In this document: positions 16,629-26,700 of the stretch, in pieces | Position numbering within the stretch: the stretch's first letter is position 1 | Layout of the letters: the number at the start of each line of letters is the position of its first letter | Source: an uncultured Clostridia bacterium | GTDB taxonomy: Bacteria; Bacillota; Clostridia; TANB77; CAG-508 | Length of the DNA: 64,000 nt | Direction of reading: 5' to 3' | Assembly (NCBI GenBank): GCA_949388605.1 | Contig: CASKJV010000008.1 | Span: 21,328-85,327, forward strand | Made by a program: the position numbers and the translations under genes | Notes under the pieces: model-generated | The model's input: only the letters and a program-made list of their open reading frames with translations | The model's database searches: none | What the model was told of the DNA's origin: nothing

Positions 16629-17891
16629 TTATGATAATAAATATATTAAAAATAAAATATTTACTGTATTAAATAACAATGAAAATACAAGTAATATAAC
16701 TATTATTGAATAATATGTATTATTTTTTTCTATATTTAAATCTTTATATATTACTTCATATTTATTTTGTATTTCTTCATATAATATATCCAATTCTAAT
16801 GTCTTGTTTACTGTTTTATAATATAATGACCCTGTATCATCTAAAGTAACATCTTTCCCCCATAATTCTTTAGTAAATTTTATGAATTTCTGTTTCATTT
16901 TAATAATTTGGTCATATGCTTTAAAATCATTATTAAGTTTCATTAAAAACATTAATTTATACAATGACAATATATACATATAAAAATATTGATTTTCATA
17001 TTCGTAAGGTAATCTTGTATAATTATATGTATCTATTCCAGAACACATAATATTAGAACTTGTATTAGATATAGTTGTTTTAACATATTTGAATTTTTCT
17101 ATTATGTGAAGATTGTGTTTTAAATTTGCAGTATTAAAATCCGAAGTATAATTGCTAGGTAAAACATTAGCAAACTTCAAAAAATCGTTTTCTATATTTA
17201 TAAAATCTGTTTTCTCACTCCAATTACTTGTTTCTACACATACATAAGAATATGTATAAAATTGTGAATTTATTAAATCTTCTTTTTTGTTATTTGTTTT
17301 TTGTTTTGCACTAATTCCTGTTATTTGATTAATTAATTCTGATATATCATTTATATCTTGAAAAGTATCTGTTTGAATTTTTATATTTTCAAAATCTTTT
17401 AATGATGCAAATTCTGATGTAATTCCTTTAAATCTATAATTAAAATCTAATAGGTCAAAAAATTTATTTGTATTTTCTAAATGCGTTTTCATTGTGAAAA
17501 AACATATTCCTGTGTTGAAACATATTATTTCAATTCCTTCGATTTTAAAAAAAATTCCATTTTCTGTTCCTACTTTTCCTTGAATATCTTCTGCCAAATT
17601 ATAATTAAAATGTACAACATTATCTTTAACTAAAATTTTGCATTGTTCTTCAGGTTTTAAATTTTTGAATTCTCTAAGTTTATCTCCTCTGAGTTCAAAA
17701 GTAGGAAATAAGTATGATCTTATTGCAGGTAAAAAGAAATTATATATGTCTAAATCTTTTTCTTTTTCAAAAATTTTATATGAACATTTTCTATCTTTTA
17801 TTAATTTAAGAATATATTTATTATATTTTTTTTGATCAATTATATACGGATGAATAAAATACGTATATTGATATTTTGTCATTAGTTCCAA
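16629..17891 (-). CDS. Uncharacterised protein with C-terminal membrane anchor
   Basis: I do not recognise the family. It is a 420-aa protein, largely soluble and mixed alpha/beta to about residue 390, with a single long hydrophobic C-terminal stretch (about 393-420, SIIVILLVFSLLFNTVNILFLIYLLS) that could form a hairpin or one helix. The layout of cytosolic domain, helical region and C-terminal membrane pair is reminiscent of CorA-like or RMD1/DUF155 proteins, but no GMN motif is present, so I make no functional call. Start is TTG (MELM) with GGAAGG 9 nt upstream, or the ATG three codons later. Confidence 0.7.
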   Translation of the reverse strand: MELMTKYQYTYFIHPYIIDQKKYNKYILKLIKDRKCSYKIFEKEKDLDIYNFFLPAIRSYLFPTFELRGDKLREFKNLKPEEQCKILVKDNVVHFNYNLAEDIQGKVGTENGIFFKIEGIEIICFNTGICFFTMKTHLENTNKFFDLLDFNYRFKGITSEFASLKDFENIKIQTDTFQDINDISELINQITGISAKQKTNNKKEDLINSQFYTYSYVCVETSNWSEKTDFINIENDFLKFANVLPSNYTSDFNTANLKHNLHIIEKFKYVKTTISNTSSNIMCSGIDTYNYTRLPYEYENQYFYMYILSLYKLMFLMKLNNDFKAYDQIIKMKQKFIKFTKELWGKDVTLDDTGSLYYKTVNKTLELDILYEEIQNKYEVIYKDLNIEKNNTYYSIIVILLVFSLLFNTVNILFLIYLLS

Positions 17892-17917
17892 AGTAAATTA
17901 CCTTCCTTTTTCTTCTG

Positions 17918-19441
17918 TTATTTAGTATAAACATTTAGTTGTAAATCTTTATTTTTGTGCCAATTATTTATGAAATCAATATATAAATAGTCTTCAAGGT
18001 TAACACTTGGAGTAAGTATTTCTGCTCCGTTAGATCCTAAAACTCCCCATTTTCCATCTTTATTTACAGCACAGTAGCCAAATTCATTTTGTTCTTTTGC
18101 GTCATCATAAATACATTCAACTATTCTACTTCCATTTTTATTTTCATATCCATATTTTCCATTTTCTTTTACTAAAAATAGAGTATTGGTTGTTAACACT
18201 TCTTTATTTGTTTTTTCCTCTAATTTTAAATTATAATATTTATAATCATCATTTTCTCTAACTCTTAAATATCCATTATCTATATTTAACTCTGAAACAA
18301 TAATATCACTTAAAACTACTTTTAAGTTTCTATCTATAATGTCTGTTGTAAAATTTGACTTTTCAGCTTCAAAAAAGTCTGCTTCTTTTATATAAATAAT
18401 ATTTTCATAATTGAAACCTATTATTTCGTTTGAATTTTCATCTATAATACCATATTTTCCATTTAATTCTGCAATATAGTAATTAGAAAATGAATATTTT
18501 AAGGAATCATATTTGTTTTCTATAACATTTTCTCCTGTTTTAGAAATAAGTCCATATTTTCCATCTTTATTTATAATGAATTTATCTGCATTTATTTCTT
18601 CAATATTGTTAAATCCTTTATTTAAAATGACTGTACCTTTTTTGTCTATTACTTCTAAAACACCATTTTCTAACACAACATAGTATCCATTTCCAGTAAC
18701 ATTTTTTATTTCATCGTATTTTACTTCTACTAAAGTTGTTTTATCAGGAGAAATTACTCCAAATTTATTAGCATCATTTTTTACAATATATCCGTCTTCA
18801 TAAGATTTAGTTAAACTAGTAATTTCTTTATATTCTGTAGGAATAATTACTTCTCCTAGTGCTGTAGTAACAAGACCTTTTTTCCCATCCTTTTCTACAA
18901 TTAAGCTTTTTTCAATTCCTGGAATAACATTTATATTATCATAATTTGGTTCTAAAATAACTTTTCCTTCAAAATTAATTAAACCATATTTATTATCTTT
19001 TTCATATTTTAAAACATTATTTTCATACCAAATATTTGAACCATCTGTGTTTTCAATAGGTTGTACCATATTATATTCAGTAAATATTTCTTCACCATTT
19101 TCATTAATAACTTTTGTTTTAAAAGTTTCGTTATTATAATTTACATCTTCAAAAACTATAAATATTCCTTTATTTTTATCTGGAACTAAAATCATTTCAT
19201 TATAGTCGCATTTTATTATTACATTTCCTTTATTATCTATAATTCCCCATTTATTATTTTCATAAGCACTCATATATGTTGTTAATGTGGAAACTTCTTT
19301 TGTATTTTCACTGTTAGTAAGTAGATTTTTAAGTGAAACAATAATCATTATAAATACTATTATAGTAATTATTGTTGCAAATACTTTTTTCATATTTAAC
19401 TTAGGAGTATCATCATATCTTCTTCCTCTATTTCTACTCAT
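17918..19441 (-). CDS. Membrane-anchored WG-repeat protein
   Basis: A 507-aa protein from the ATG at 19441, which has TCTGGAGGTCAAA upstream; the tracked start is 11 codons longer. After a basic N-terminus (MSRNRGRRYD) comes one membrane helix (about 20-38), then about ten WG/KWG repeats such as NNKWGIIDNKGNVIIKCDYNEM, DNKYGLINFEGKVILEPNYDNI and DGKWGVLGSNGAEILTP. WG-repeat proteins probably form beta-propeller-like scaffolds outside the cell; their ligands are mostly unknown. It is 26 bp upstream of the C-terminally anchored unknown, so the two may form an envelope-related pair. Confidence 0.88.
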   Translation of the reverse strand: MSRNRGRRYDDTPKLNMKKVFATIITIIVFIMIIVSLKNLLTNSENTKEVSTLTTYMSAYENNKWGIIDNKGNVIIKCDYNEMILVPDKNKGIFIVFEDVNYNNETFKTKVINENGEEIFTEYNMVQPIENTDGSNIWYENNVLKYEKDNKYGLINFEGKVILEPNYDNINVIPGIEKSLIVEKDGKKGLVTTALGEVIIPTEYKEITSLTKSYEDGYIVKNDANKFGVISPDKTTLVEVKYDEIKNVTGNGYYVVLENGVLEVIDKKGTVILNKGFNNIEEINADKFIINKDGKYGLISKTGENVIENKYDSLKYSFSNYYIAELNGKYGIIDENSNEIIGFNYENIIYIKEADFFEAEKSNFTTDIIDRNLKVVLSDIIVSELNIDNGYLRVRENDDYKYYNLKLEEKTNKEVLTTNTLFLVKENGKYGYENKNGSRIVECIYDDAKEQNEFGYCAVNKDGKWGVLGSNGAEILTPSVNLEDYLYIDFINNWHKNKDLQLNVYTK

Positions 19442-19562
19442 TTTGACCTCCAGATACATATTATTTTTATACATAGTAACTATATCATTTTAATTGTGAA
19501 ATTACAATATTTATTATCAAATTTCATAATTATTCCTGGTTTTGTTTTTAATTATAATTATT

Positions 19563-19594
19563 AAAAAAAAGAAGTCCCATTTGGGACTTCTTTG
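19563..19594 (-). terminator. Terminator after the orphan at 19641
   Basis: AAAGAAGTCCC / GGGACTTCTTT with an AAAT loop and eight T on the minus strand. Confidence 0.85.
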
Positions 19595-19640
19595 AAATGT
19601 AAACATTTTATTTCTTTTCAAGATAGTTTTCACATATTAA

Positions 19641-20666
19641 TTATTTTTTAAAAAAATAATTAAATATACGTCCAAAAACGCCTTTCGCTTTTGACTCTTC
19701 CCTTGATTTTTCAATTGTAGGTACCTCTTCTTTTTCATCTTCAATATTTTCAGGTTCTGTGGAAACTTCATCTTTCTGAATAGGTTTTATTGTAAAAAGA
19801 TGTTCCAAACTCTGCTGACAAAATCCCAGCTTATCTTCTATACTATCTGTTATTGCAATCCTTTCATCATTTACTGTTGTTCCTAATTCGAATCGGAAAC
19901 TTTTGACATACTGTTTCCAATTTCTAAAAATCGGATGATACATAATGTAATTGTGAAGCTGAGCTGAAATATACAGCTTAACTTTATTGGGTGTTTCAGG
20001 ATCTGCAATAAGACGTGGGTTACCTCCATTATGACAATACAAGCCTGTAACTTCTAATCCAAAATCTTTTTCAATATCTTCTTTCATTGCATTATAGAGA
20101 AATACCCTATAGTCTTTTTCCTGCAAGTTTTTCAGTCCAGTGCCTTTTTCTGCAGTGTCAGCACCATGAATCCTTTCAAAATAAAATCCACTATTAACAG
20201 ACTCTTTCTGCATGTTGTAGGATGCAGAAGCAAAATATTCCTTTAATTTTCCAATTTGATGAATTCCTTTTTTGTTATCAATTGGTTGCCAAAAAATCGC
20301 TTCAATTACTGAATTTTCTTCTCCACCAAGAACATTGTGAATATCAGAAAGATTTACTCCTAATTCTCCATTGTATCTTCCATAACACCAATATGAATCT
20401 TCAATATAAACAATAGGCAAAACTTCGCCGTTTTCCAATTGTTTATACTCTTTGTATGGAATAATAACAATTAGTTCTTCAAATGTGTTCACTAATAGCA
20501 ATGGGGAATTCTTCTCAAGACTTTTTGGCATAATCCGGTCATCTACACCTTCTTCATCAGATATAACGTTTTTTGTCAATATCGGCATTTCTAACCATTC
20601 TGCAATAATCTCAGCGAATTTTTCCTTCCATCCCTTAATAGTTGCATTGTTTTTGTTTCCTTCCAT
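19641..20666 (-). CDS. Uncharacterised 341-aa protein, foreign-looking
   Basis: Not recognised. A soluble protein of 341 aa with a conserved-looking core (FYFERIHGADTAEKGTGLKN, YCHNGGNPRLIADPETPNKVKLYISAQLHNYI), an acidic linker (about 290-320) and a basic, aromatic C-terminal tail (GVFGRIFNYFFKK) that could be an amphipathic membrane-binding helix. Base composition is visibly higher in G+C than flanking genes and similar to the orphan at 4955. It has its own promoter and terminator and sits beside a copy of the dispersed element. Probable horizontal origin; function unknown. Confidence 0.7.
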   Translation of the reverse strand: MEGNKNNATIKGWKEKFAEIIAEWLEMPILTKNVISDEEGVDDRIMPKSLEKNSPLLLVNTFEELIVIIPYKEYKQLENGEVLPIVYIEDSYWCYGRYNGELGVNLSDIHNVLGGEENSVIEAIFWQPIDNKKGIHQIGKLKEYFASASYNMQKESVNSGFYFERIHGADTAEKGTGLKNLQEKDYRVFLYNAMKEDIEKDFGLEVTGLYCHNGGNPRLIADPETPNKVKLYISAQLHNYIMYHPIFRNWKQYVKSFRFELGTTVNDERIAITDSIEDKLGFCQQSLEHLFTIKPIQKDEVSTEPENIEDEKEEVPTIEKSREESKAKGVFGRIFNYFFKK

Positions 20667-20810
20667 CGTGTTTCATACCTCCCTTGTTGTGTTTGCAATT
20701 ACATTTTGTTGTTGCCATGTTTACATCTACATTTTATCTCTTACAAATTTTATTTATAGTTATACAACAGATGACAGTTGTAGAGACAAATATAATTATT
20801 TGACGCCAAT

Positions 20811-20839
20811 ATTATATCACGTTTTATGTAAATTATCAA
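20811..20839 (-). promoter_or_regulatory. Promoter for the orphan at 19641
   Basis: TTGATA, a 17-nt spacer and TATAAT on the minus strand, about 145 bp upstream of the ATG. Confidence 0.65.
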
Positions 20840-20912
20840 TATGATTTATGTAAGAATTAAGGAGCCTATTGTAATATATTTAAAATTTCACATACTCTTA
20901 TATAAATATACA

Positions 20913-21070
20913 GAACAAAAGTGGACGATATGATAATTACAAAATACAAAAATTTACTAAATCGTCCACGTATTTGTTCGAAGTCGTGATTTTGTTGTAC
21001 AAAATAGTGCACAAAAATTAGCGAAGCTTTTATTTAGTAGGAAGTGCAAAACACTTTCCTACTAAATAAA
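20913..21070. repeat. Dispersed two-hairpin element, copy 2
   Basis: The best-preserved copy, nearly identical to 371-530 over the first 70 bp and the last 50 bp. The outer arms TGGACGAT / ATCGTCCA and the terminal hairpin tttagtaggaagtgc / cactttcctactaaa are perfect or nearly so. It lies between the orphan gene and rsmI, touching the rsmI terminator. Confidence 0.8.
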
Positions 21071-21096
21071 AAAAATGAACAAAATGTTCATTTTTT
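21070..21096 (-). terminator. Terminator after rsmI
   Basis: AAAAAATGAAC / GTTCATTTTTT around a 5-nt loop; T run on the minus strand, about 25 bp past the stop codon. Confidence 0.75.
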
Positions 21097-21118
21097 CCGT
21101 TCATAATTGTTCATTTTC

Positions 21119-21946
21119 TTATAGAAAATATTGATATATCTCATTTTTACTTACTTTTCTATCTTTAGCAATTCTTTTTATTATTTCCTTTTTATCTAAT
21201 CCCTGTGATTTGTATAAATTATAATGTTCTTCTAAAGATAAATTATTTAGATTATCTAATTCAATATCTTTTTTTGATACTGAACTTCCTTCAATTAGAA
21301 TAACAAATTCTCCTTTTATATCTTCTATCCTTTTTAAAATATCACTTACTTTTCCTCTTATAAATTCCTCATGAATCTTAGTTAATTCTCTTGCTAAAAC
21401 AACATTTCTATCTCCTAATATTTCAAAAATTTGCTCTAATGTACTTTTTAACTTATGTGGAGCTTCATATAAAATCACAGTTTTTGTTTCATATTTTATT
21501 TCTTCTAATTTTTCTTTTTTCTCTTTTTTTACTGCAGATAGAAATCCAATAAATGTAAATTCTTTTGTTGATAATCCAGATACAATTAGAGCATTTATTA
21601 AAGCGCAAGCTCCTGGTATAGGTATAATTTCAATATTATTTTCTATTGCTACTCTTACAATCTCTTCACCTGGATCTGATATTCCTGGTGTTCCTGCATC
21701 AGAAACAATAGCAATATTTTTGCCTTCTCTTAATTTCTCTATTAATACTTCACTCCTAGCTTTTTCTGTTTGTTTATAATAACTAATTAATGGCTTAGAA
21801 ATTTCAAAATGATTTAACAATCCTAAAGTATGTCTTGTATCTTCTGCTGCAATTAAATCTACTTCTCTTAAAACATTTAATGCTCTAATTGTTATATCTT
21901 CTAGGTTTCCAATTGGTGTTGCAACTAAATATAATTTTCCTGACAT
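21119..21946 (-). CDS. rsmI: 16S rRNA (cytidine1402-2'-O)-methyltransferase
   Basis: A 275-aa RsmI of the tetrapyrrole-methylase fold. Near the N-terminus LYLVATPIGNLEDITIRAL and AEDTRHT form the SAM-binding face, followed by SDAGTPGISDPG, EFTFIGFL and YEAPHKL, all family hallmarks. It methylates the 2'-OH of C1402 in the ribosomal P site. It follows trmN6 by 55 bp, the common yabB-rsmI order in Firmicutes, so the two are probably co-transcribed. Confidence 0.95.
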   Translation of the reverse strand: MSGKLYLVATPIGNLEDITIRALNVLREVDLIAAEDTRHTLGLLNHFEISKPLISYYKQTEKARSEVLIEKLREGKNIAIVSDAGTPGISDPGEEIVRVAIENNIEIIPIPGACALINALIVSGLSTKEFTFIGFLSAVKKEKKEKLEEIKYETKTVILYEAPHKLKSTLEQIFEILGDRNVVLARELTKIHEEFIRGKVSDILKRIEDIKGEFVILIEGSSVSKKDIELDNLNNLSLEEHYNLYKSQGLDKKEIIKRIAKDRKVSKNEIYQYFL

Positions 21947-22001
21947 ATCTACTTCTCCTTTTAATTACAAATATCTTTCTGTAAAAATTTATTTTTTTTA
22001 A

Positions 22002-22739
22002 CTACTTTTTATTATATATTTCTAAAATTTCATTTGTATAATTTCCTCTATCGTCATACACTATTAATGGTTTTTCTACTTTTAACTGATATCCTGCATT
22101 TTTTACTGCCTTTATTAAAACTAAATTTGGCGCTTTATTTATTTTTGGTTGAATAAATCTTAAAATCTTTGGTTCAAGTTTATATTTCCTTAAATAATAT
22201 AATATGTCTACAATGCGTTCTGCTCTATGTACCATATAAAATTCACCATTACTCTTTAAGAGTCTATAACTTATTTTAATTATATCTTCTAATGTACATT
22301 CAACTTCATGTCTAGAAATTAATTTTTTCTTTTGTTCATTTATAGCTCCAGTATTTAATTTCATATATGGTGGATTAGTAACTATTGCATCAATTTCATT
22401 TGGTTTTAAATATTCAAAAATATCTTTTATATTTGTATTAATTATTTCTATTTTATCATCTAAACTATTTAACTTAACACTTCTTTTTGCCATTTCTGCT
22501 ACTTCTTCTTGTATTTCAATACCATAAATTTTATTTATTTTTGCTTTAGCAGATAATAAAATAGAAATAATTCCTGTTCCAGTTCCTATGTCAACTACAT
22601 TAGAATTTTTCTTTATTCCTTTTGCAAAATCTGAAAGTAATACGCTGTCTATTCCAAAACAAAATCCTTTTTCGTCTTGTATTATCTTCAAATTTTTATG
22701 CTCTAAATCATCTATTCTTTCATTTTCTAATAATTCCAT
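22002..22739 (-). CDS. tRNA1(Val) (adenine37-N6)-methyltransferase family (YabB/TrmN6)
   Basis: A 245-aa class I SAM methyltransferase. Motif I reads VVDIGTGTGIISILL, and the N6-adenine methylase signature TNPPYMK is present. The N-terminal LKIIQDEKGFCFGIDSVLLSDFA and C-terminal FIQPKINKAPNLVLI match the YabB/YfiC family. The substrate is inferred from family membership (A37 of tRNA1-Val in E. coli). First gene of the pair with rsmI. Confidence 0.88.
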   Translation of the reverse strand: MELLENERIDDLEHKNLKIIQDEKGFCFGIDSVLLSDFAKGIKKNSNVVDIGTGTGIISILLSAKAKINKIYGIEIQEEVAEMAKRSVKLNSLDDKIEIINTNIKDIFEYLKPNEIDAIVTNPPYMKLNTGAINEQKKKLISRHEVECTLEDIIKISYRLLKSNGEFYMVHRAERIVDILYYLRKYKLEPKILRFIQPKINKAPNLVLIKAVKNAGYQLKVEKPLIVYDDRGNYTNEILEIYNKK

Positions 22740-22774
22740 TTTTCCCCCATGCTTTTACATATAATATGAACAAT

Positions 22775-22813
22775 CCCCCATAACAATTGGCTTTGTTATG
22801 GGGGGACTTTTTT
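22775..22813 (+). terminator. Strong hairpin with a T run on the plus strand
   Basis: CCCCCATAACAA pairs with TTTGTTATGGGGG and is followed by ACTTTTTT on the plus strand; the minus-strand tail lacks a T run. Its position is between two minus-strand genes, so the orientation is unexpected. Confidence 0.6.
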
Positions 22814-22889
22814 ACCACAATGTTTTTCAAAATTACATTTTAAATTTATAAGTATTATAGCATCTCTCATATTATATGTCAAACTGTTT

Positions 22890-23405
22890 TTACAATTCAG
22901 TATTTTCCAAATTTTCGGCTGAGTTGTTTTGAATTTCTTGGTTTTCAACTAAGATTTTAATACTATTAATTTCTGTAAATTCTTTTAATGATTGATATAT
23001 AGTATTTACTATTTTTTCTGTTTGGACTTCATCTGTCAAACCTTCTGAAAACTCATTACTAAAATTAATTACCAAGCAATTATTTTCAAGTTTTGTTTCT
23101 AAAATTCTTGTGTTTTCTGGTATAGCTCTTTCATAATTTGAATTTTCTGGACCTGAAATTAACATTTTTAAAACTTCTTCATAAGGATTTATTATCAACA
23201 TTTTAGAATCTATTAATCTACTCTCTTTTACCATTTCTTTAGTATCTTTATTTATAAAATATAAAGTTATAATTGTTTTTCTTAATTCCGTTTCTTCTAT
23301 TTCTGTTTCTGGCGTATATTCAGTCTCAATATCCACATTTAATACTATAATTGTGGTTAAAATTAATATTATAAAAATAACAAATAAAATTATCCATTTC
23401 TGCAT
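22890..23405 (-). CDS. GerMN-domain lipoprotein-like or anchored protein
   Basis: A 171-aa protein with one N-terminal membrane segment (about 5-24, WIILFVIFIILILTTIIVLNV) and a single GerMN domain (about 45-155; TLYFINKDTKEMVKESRLI, EEVLKMLISGPENSN, CLVINFSNEFSEG). GerM is needed for sporulation and germination in Bacillus and interacts with the SpoIIQ-SpoIIIA channel. Single-GerMN proteins are also found in non-sporulators, so sporulation cannot be concluded. No lipobox Cys follows the segment, so it is a membrane anchor rather than a lipoprotein. Divergent from the activase gene. Confidence 0.85.
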   Translation of the reverse strand: MQKWIILFVIFIILILTTIIVLNVDIETEYTPETEIEETELRKTIITLYFINKDTKEMVKESRLIDSKMLIINPYEEVLKMLISGPENSNYERAIPENTRILETKLENNCLVINFSNEFSEGLTDEVQTEKIVNTIYQSLKEFTEINSIKILVENQEIQNNSAENLENTEL

Positions 23406-23607
23406 GGCTTTTCCTCCTTTTTTACAATATTATTCATCTTACAAATTATTATGACTGCAATTTATAGTAATATACTAATTTTACAAAATTTGCTTTTTAG
23501 TCCAAAATTAATCATATTTCAATTATTATAAAAATTAAAATTATTTATATAAAATTTTGTCTACCAAAAATTTCATTGTATATACGGAAATACGGAAAAT
23601 ATAAACA

Positions 23608-23636
23608 TTGACAAAATTCGATAAAGCTTATAAAAT
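23608..23636 (+). promoter_or_regulatory. Promoter for the acyl-CoA dehydratase activase gene
   Basis: TTGACA, a 17-nt spacer and TAAAAT, about 75 bp upstream of the start. Immediately before it lies a tandem 8-mer (tacggaaatacggaaa) that could bind a regulator. Confidence 0.7.
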
Positions 23637-23712
23637 GTAACTATTATTACTAATATTTTTAAGCAAAAAATTTAACACATATATCTAATGTGTTATGAAT
23701 AGGAGATTAAGA

Positions 23713-26700
23713 ATGAAAGATTTATTACATGTCGGATTAGATATTGGTTCAACAACAGTTAAAATAGTAATTTTAGATAATAATTTAGATATTATATATT
23801 CAAATTATGAAAGACATTATTCAGATACAAAAGTAACTTTATATAATGTTTTATCAAAACTTATTAAAGATTATCCTGATAGCACATTTACAATGTCTTT
23901 AACTGGTTCTGGTGCACTTGATATAGCAAAAATTTTAAATATTAATTTTATTCAAGAAGTTATTTCTTGTAAATCAGCTGTTGAGAAATTAATTCCAGAA
24001 ACAGATGTTGTAATTGAACTTGGCGGAGAAGATGCAAAAATAATATATTTTGATAAATTTATAGAACAAAGAATGAATGGTACTTGTGCAGGTGGTACAG
24101 GAGCCTTTTTAGACCAAATGGCTACATTATTAAATACAAATACTAATGGATTAAATGAACTTTCTAAAACTTATGAAACAATCTATCCAATTGCTTCTCG
24201 TTGTGGTGTTTTCGCAAAAACAGATATTCAACCATTATTAAATGAAGGAGCTAGAAAAGAAGACATTTCTGCTTCTATTTTTCAAGCAGTTGTTAATCAA
24301 ACAATTAGTGGATTAGCTCAAGGAAGACCTATCAAAGGTAATGTTGCATTTTTAGGAGGTCCTTTAAATTATCTTCCTGAACTAAGAAAAAGATTTATTG
24401 AAACTTTAAATTTAACAGATGATAAAATAATTATACCAGAAAATGCTCATCTTTTAGTTGCTACAGGTGCAGCTTTTTCTTCTGTTGAAACAACACCAAT
24501 TACTTCTAATGATTTAAAAGAAAGACTAAAATCATTTAAAAATGCAAAATTTACTGAAGGACAAACTTTAGAACCATTATTTCCTACTAATCAAGATTAT
24601 GAAGACTTTAAAACAAGGCATGATAAAGATAAAGTAAAAAGAAATGATTTAGCAACTTATGAAGGAGATGCCTTTATTGGAATAGATGCTGGTTCTACTA
24701 CAACAAAAGTTGTCTTAATAGACAAAGAAGGCGCCTTATTATATTCTTTATATGAAAATAATAAAGGAAATCCATTAAAAAGTGTTATATCAATGCTAAA
24801 AAAAATATATAAAATTCTTCCTGAAAAAGTTATCATTCGTTTTAGTGGAGTAACTGGTTATGGAGAAAAATTAATTCAAACTGCATTAAATATTGACTTA
24901 AATGAAATTGAAACAATAGCACATTATACTGCAGCAAAAAAATTCTTACCAAAAGTTAATAGTATTATTGATATTGGTGGACAAGATATGAAATACATAA
25001 AACTAAAAAATAGCGCAATTGATAACATTATGCTAAATGAAGCTTGTTCTTCTGGATGTGGTTCTTTTTTAGAAACATTTGCGAAAAGTTTAGATTTATC
25101 TATTGAACAATTTGTTGATGAAGCTTTAAAATCAAAAACACCTGTTGATTTAGGATCTAGATGTACAGTATTTATGAATTCAAAAATAAAACAAGCACAA
25201 AAAGAAGGTTATTCAGTTGGTGATATTTCTAGTGGATTATCTTATTCAATAATAAAAAATGCTATTCAAAAAGTTATGAAAGTTAGGGATGTGAAAACAT
25301 TAGGAAAAAACATTGTTGTACAAGGTGGAACCTTTTATAATGATGCGGTACTTCGTGCTTTTGAATTAATCGTTGGAAAAAATGTTGTTAGACCTGATAT
25401 TGCAGGTTTAATGGGAGCTTATGGTGTAGCTCTTTTAGCTCAAGAGCAATACAATAACAATCTTGATATGACATATAGATCAACTATTTTAAAAACCGAA
25501 CAATTAGATAATTTAAACATCAAAATATCTCATGTTCGTTGTAAAGGTTGTGAAAACAATTGTCTATTAACTATTAATACATTTGAAAATGGTAAAAAAT
25601 TCGTCTCAGGAAACAGATGTGAAAAAGGCGCTGGAAATCAATCTTCAGAAAAGAAAGATTTACCAAATATTTATAAATATAAATATGAACGCTTATTTAG
25701 TTATGAACCGCTTTCTGAGGAAAATGCTAAACGTGGAACAATCGGTATCCCTAGGGTTTTAAATATGTATGAGGACTATCCATTTTGGTTTACTTTCCTT
25801 ACAAAATTAGGTTTTAAAGTTATAATTTCTGAAAAGTCAAATAGAAAAACTTATGAAAAAGGTATGGAATCAATGCCTTCAGAATCAGTTTGCTATCCAG
25901 CTAAACTTGCACATGGACATGTTATGAGTTTATTAAAACAAGGTATAAAAACAATATTCTATCCTTGTATTCCTTATAACAGAAAAGAATATGATCAATC
26001 AGATAACCATTATAACTGTCCTATTGTTATTTCATATTCAGAAGTTATAAAAAATAACATTGAAGAATTAAGAAATCCAGAAATAAAATATTTAAACCCA
26101 TTCTTACCAATAGATAATGTTAAAAATTTAGCAAAAGTAATGTATGAATGTGAGGATTTCAAAGAATATAAATTTACTAAAAAAGAATTATTAGAAGCTG
26201 CTCAGTTAGCAGAAAACGAATATCAGAACTTTAAAAATGATATACGTAAAAAAGGTAAAGAAACAATAAAATATATAGAAGAAAATAATTTAAGAGGAAT
26301 TGTATTAGCTGGTCGTCCATATCATGTTGACCCAGAAGTTAACCATGGAATTGATACTCTAATTACAAGTTTAGGGTTATGTGTATTATCTGAAGATAGT
26401 ATTTGTGAACCAGATAATGGCGTTAGTAAACATTTACGTGTTGTTGATCAATGGGTATTCCATTCAAGATTATATGCAGCAGCTGAGTTCGTAGGAAAAC
26501 ACGATTTCTTAGAAATGATACAATTAAACTCTTTTGGTTGTGGTGTTGATGCTGTAACAACAGATCAAGTTGAAGAAATATTAAAAAGCTATGATAATAT
26601 GTATACATTAATTAAAATTGATGAAATTAACAATTTAGGTGCTATTCGTATACGTATTAGATCATTACTTGCTAGTATGAATAAACGTATTGCCCAAAAG

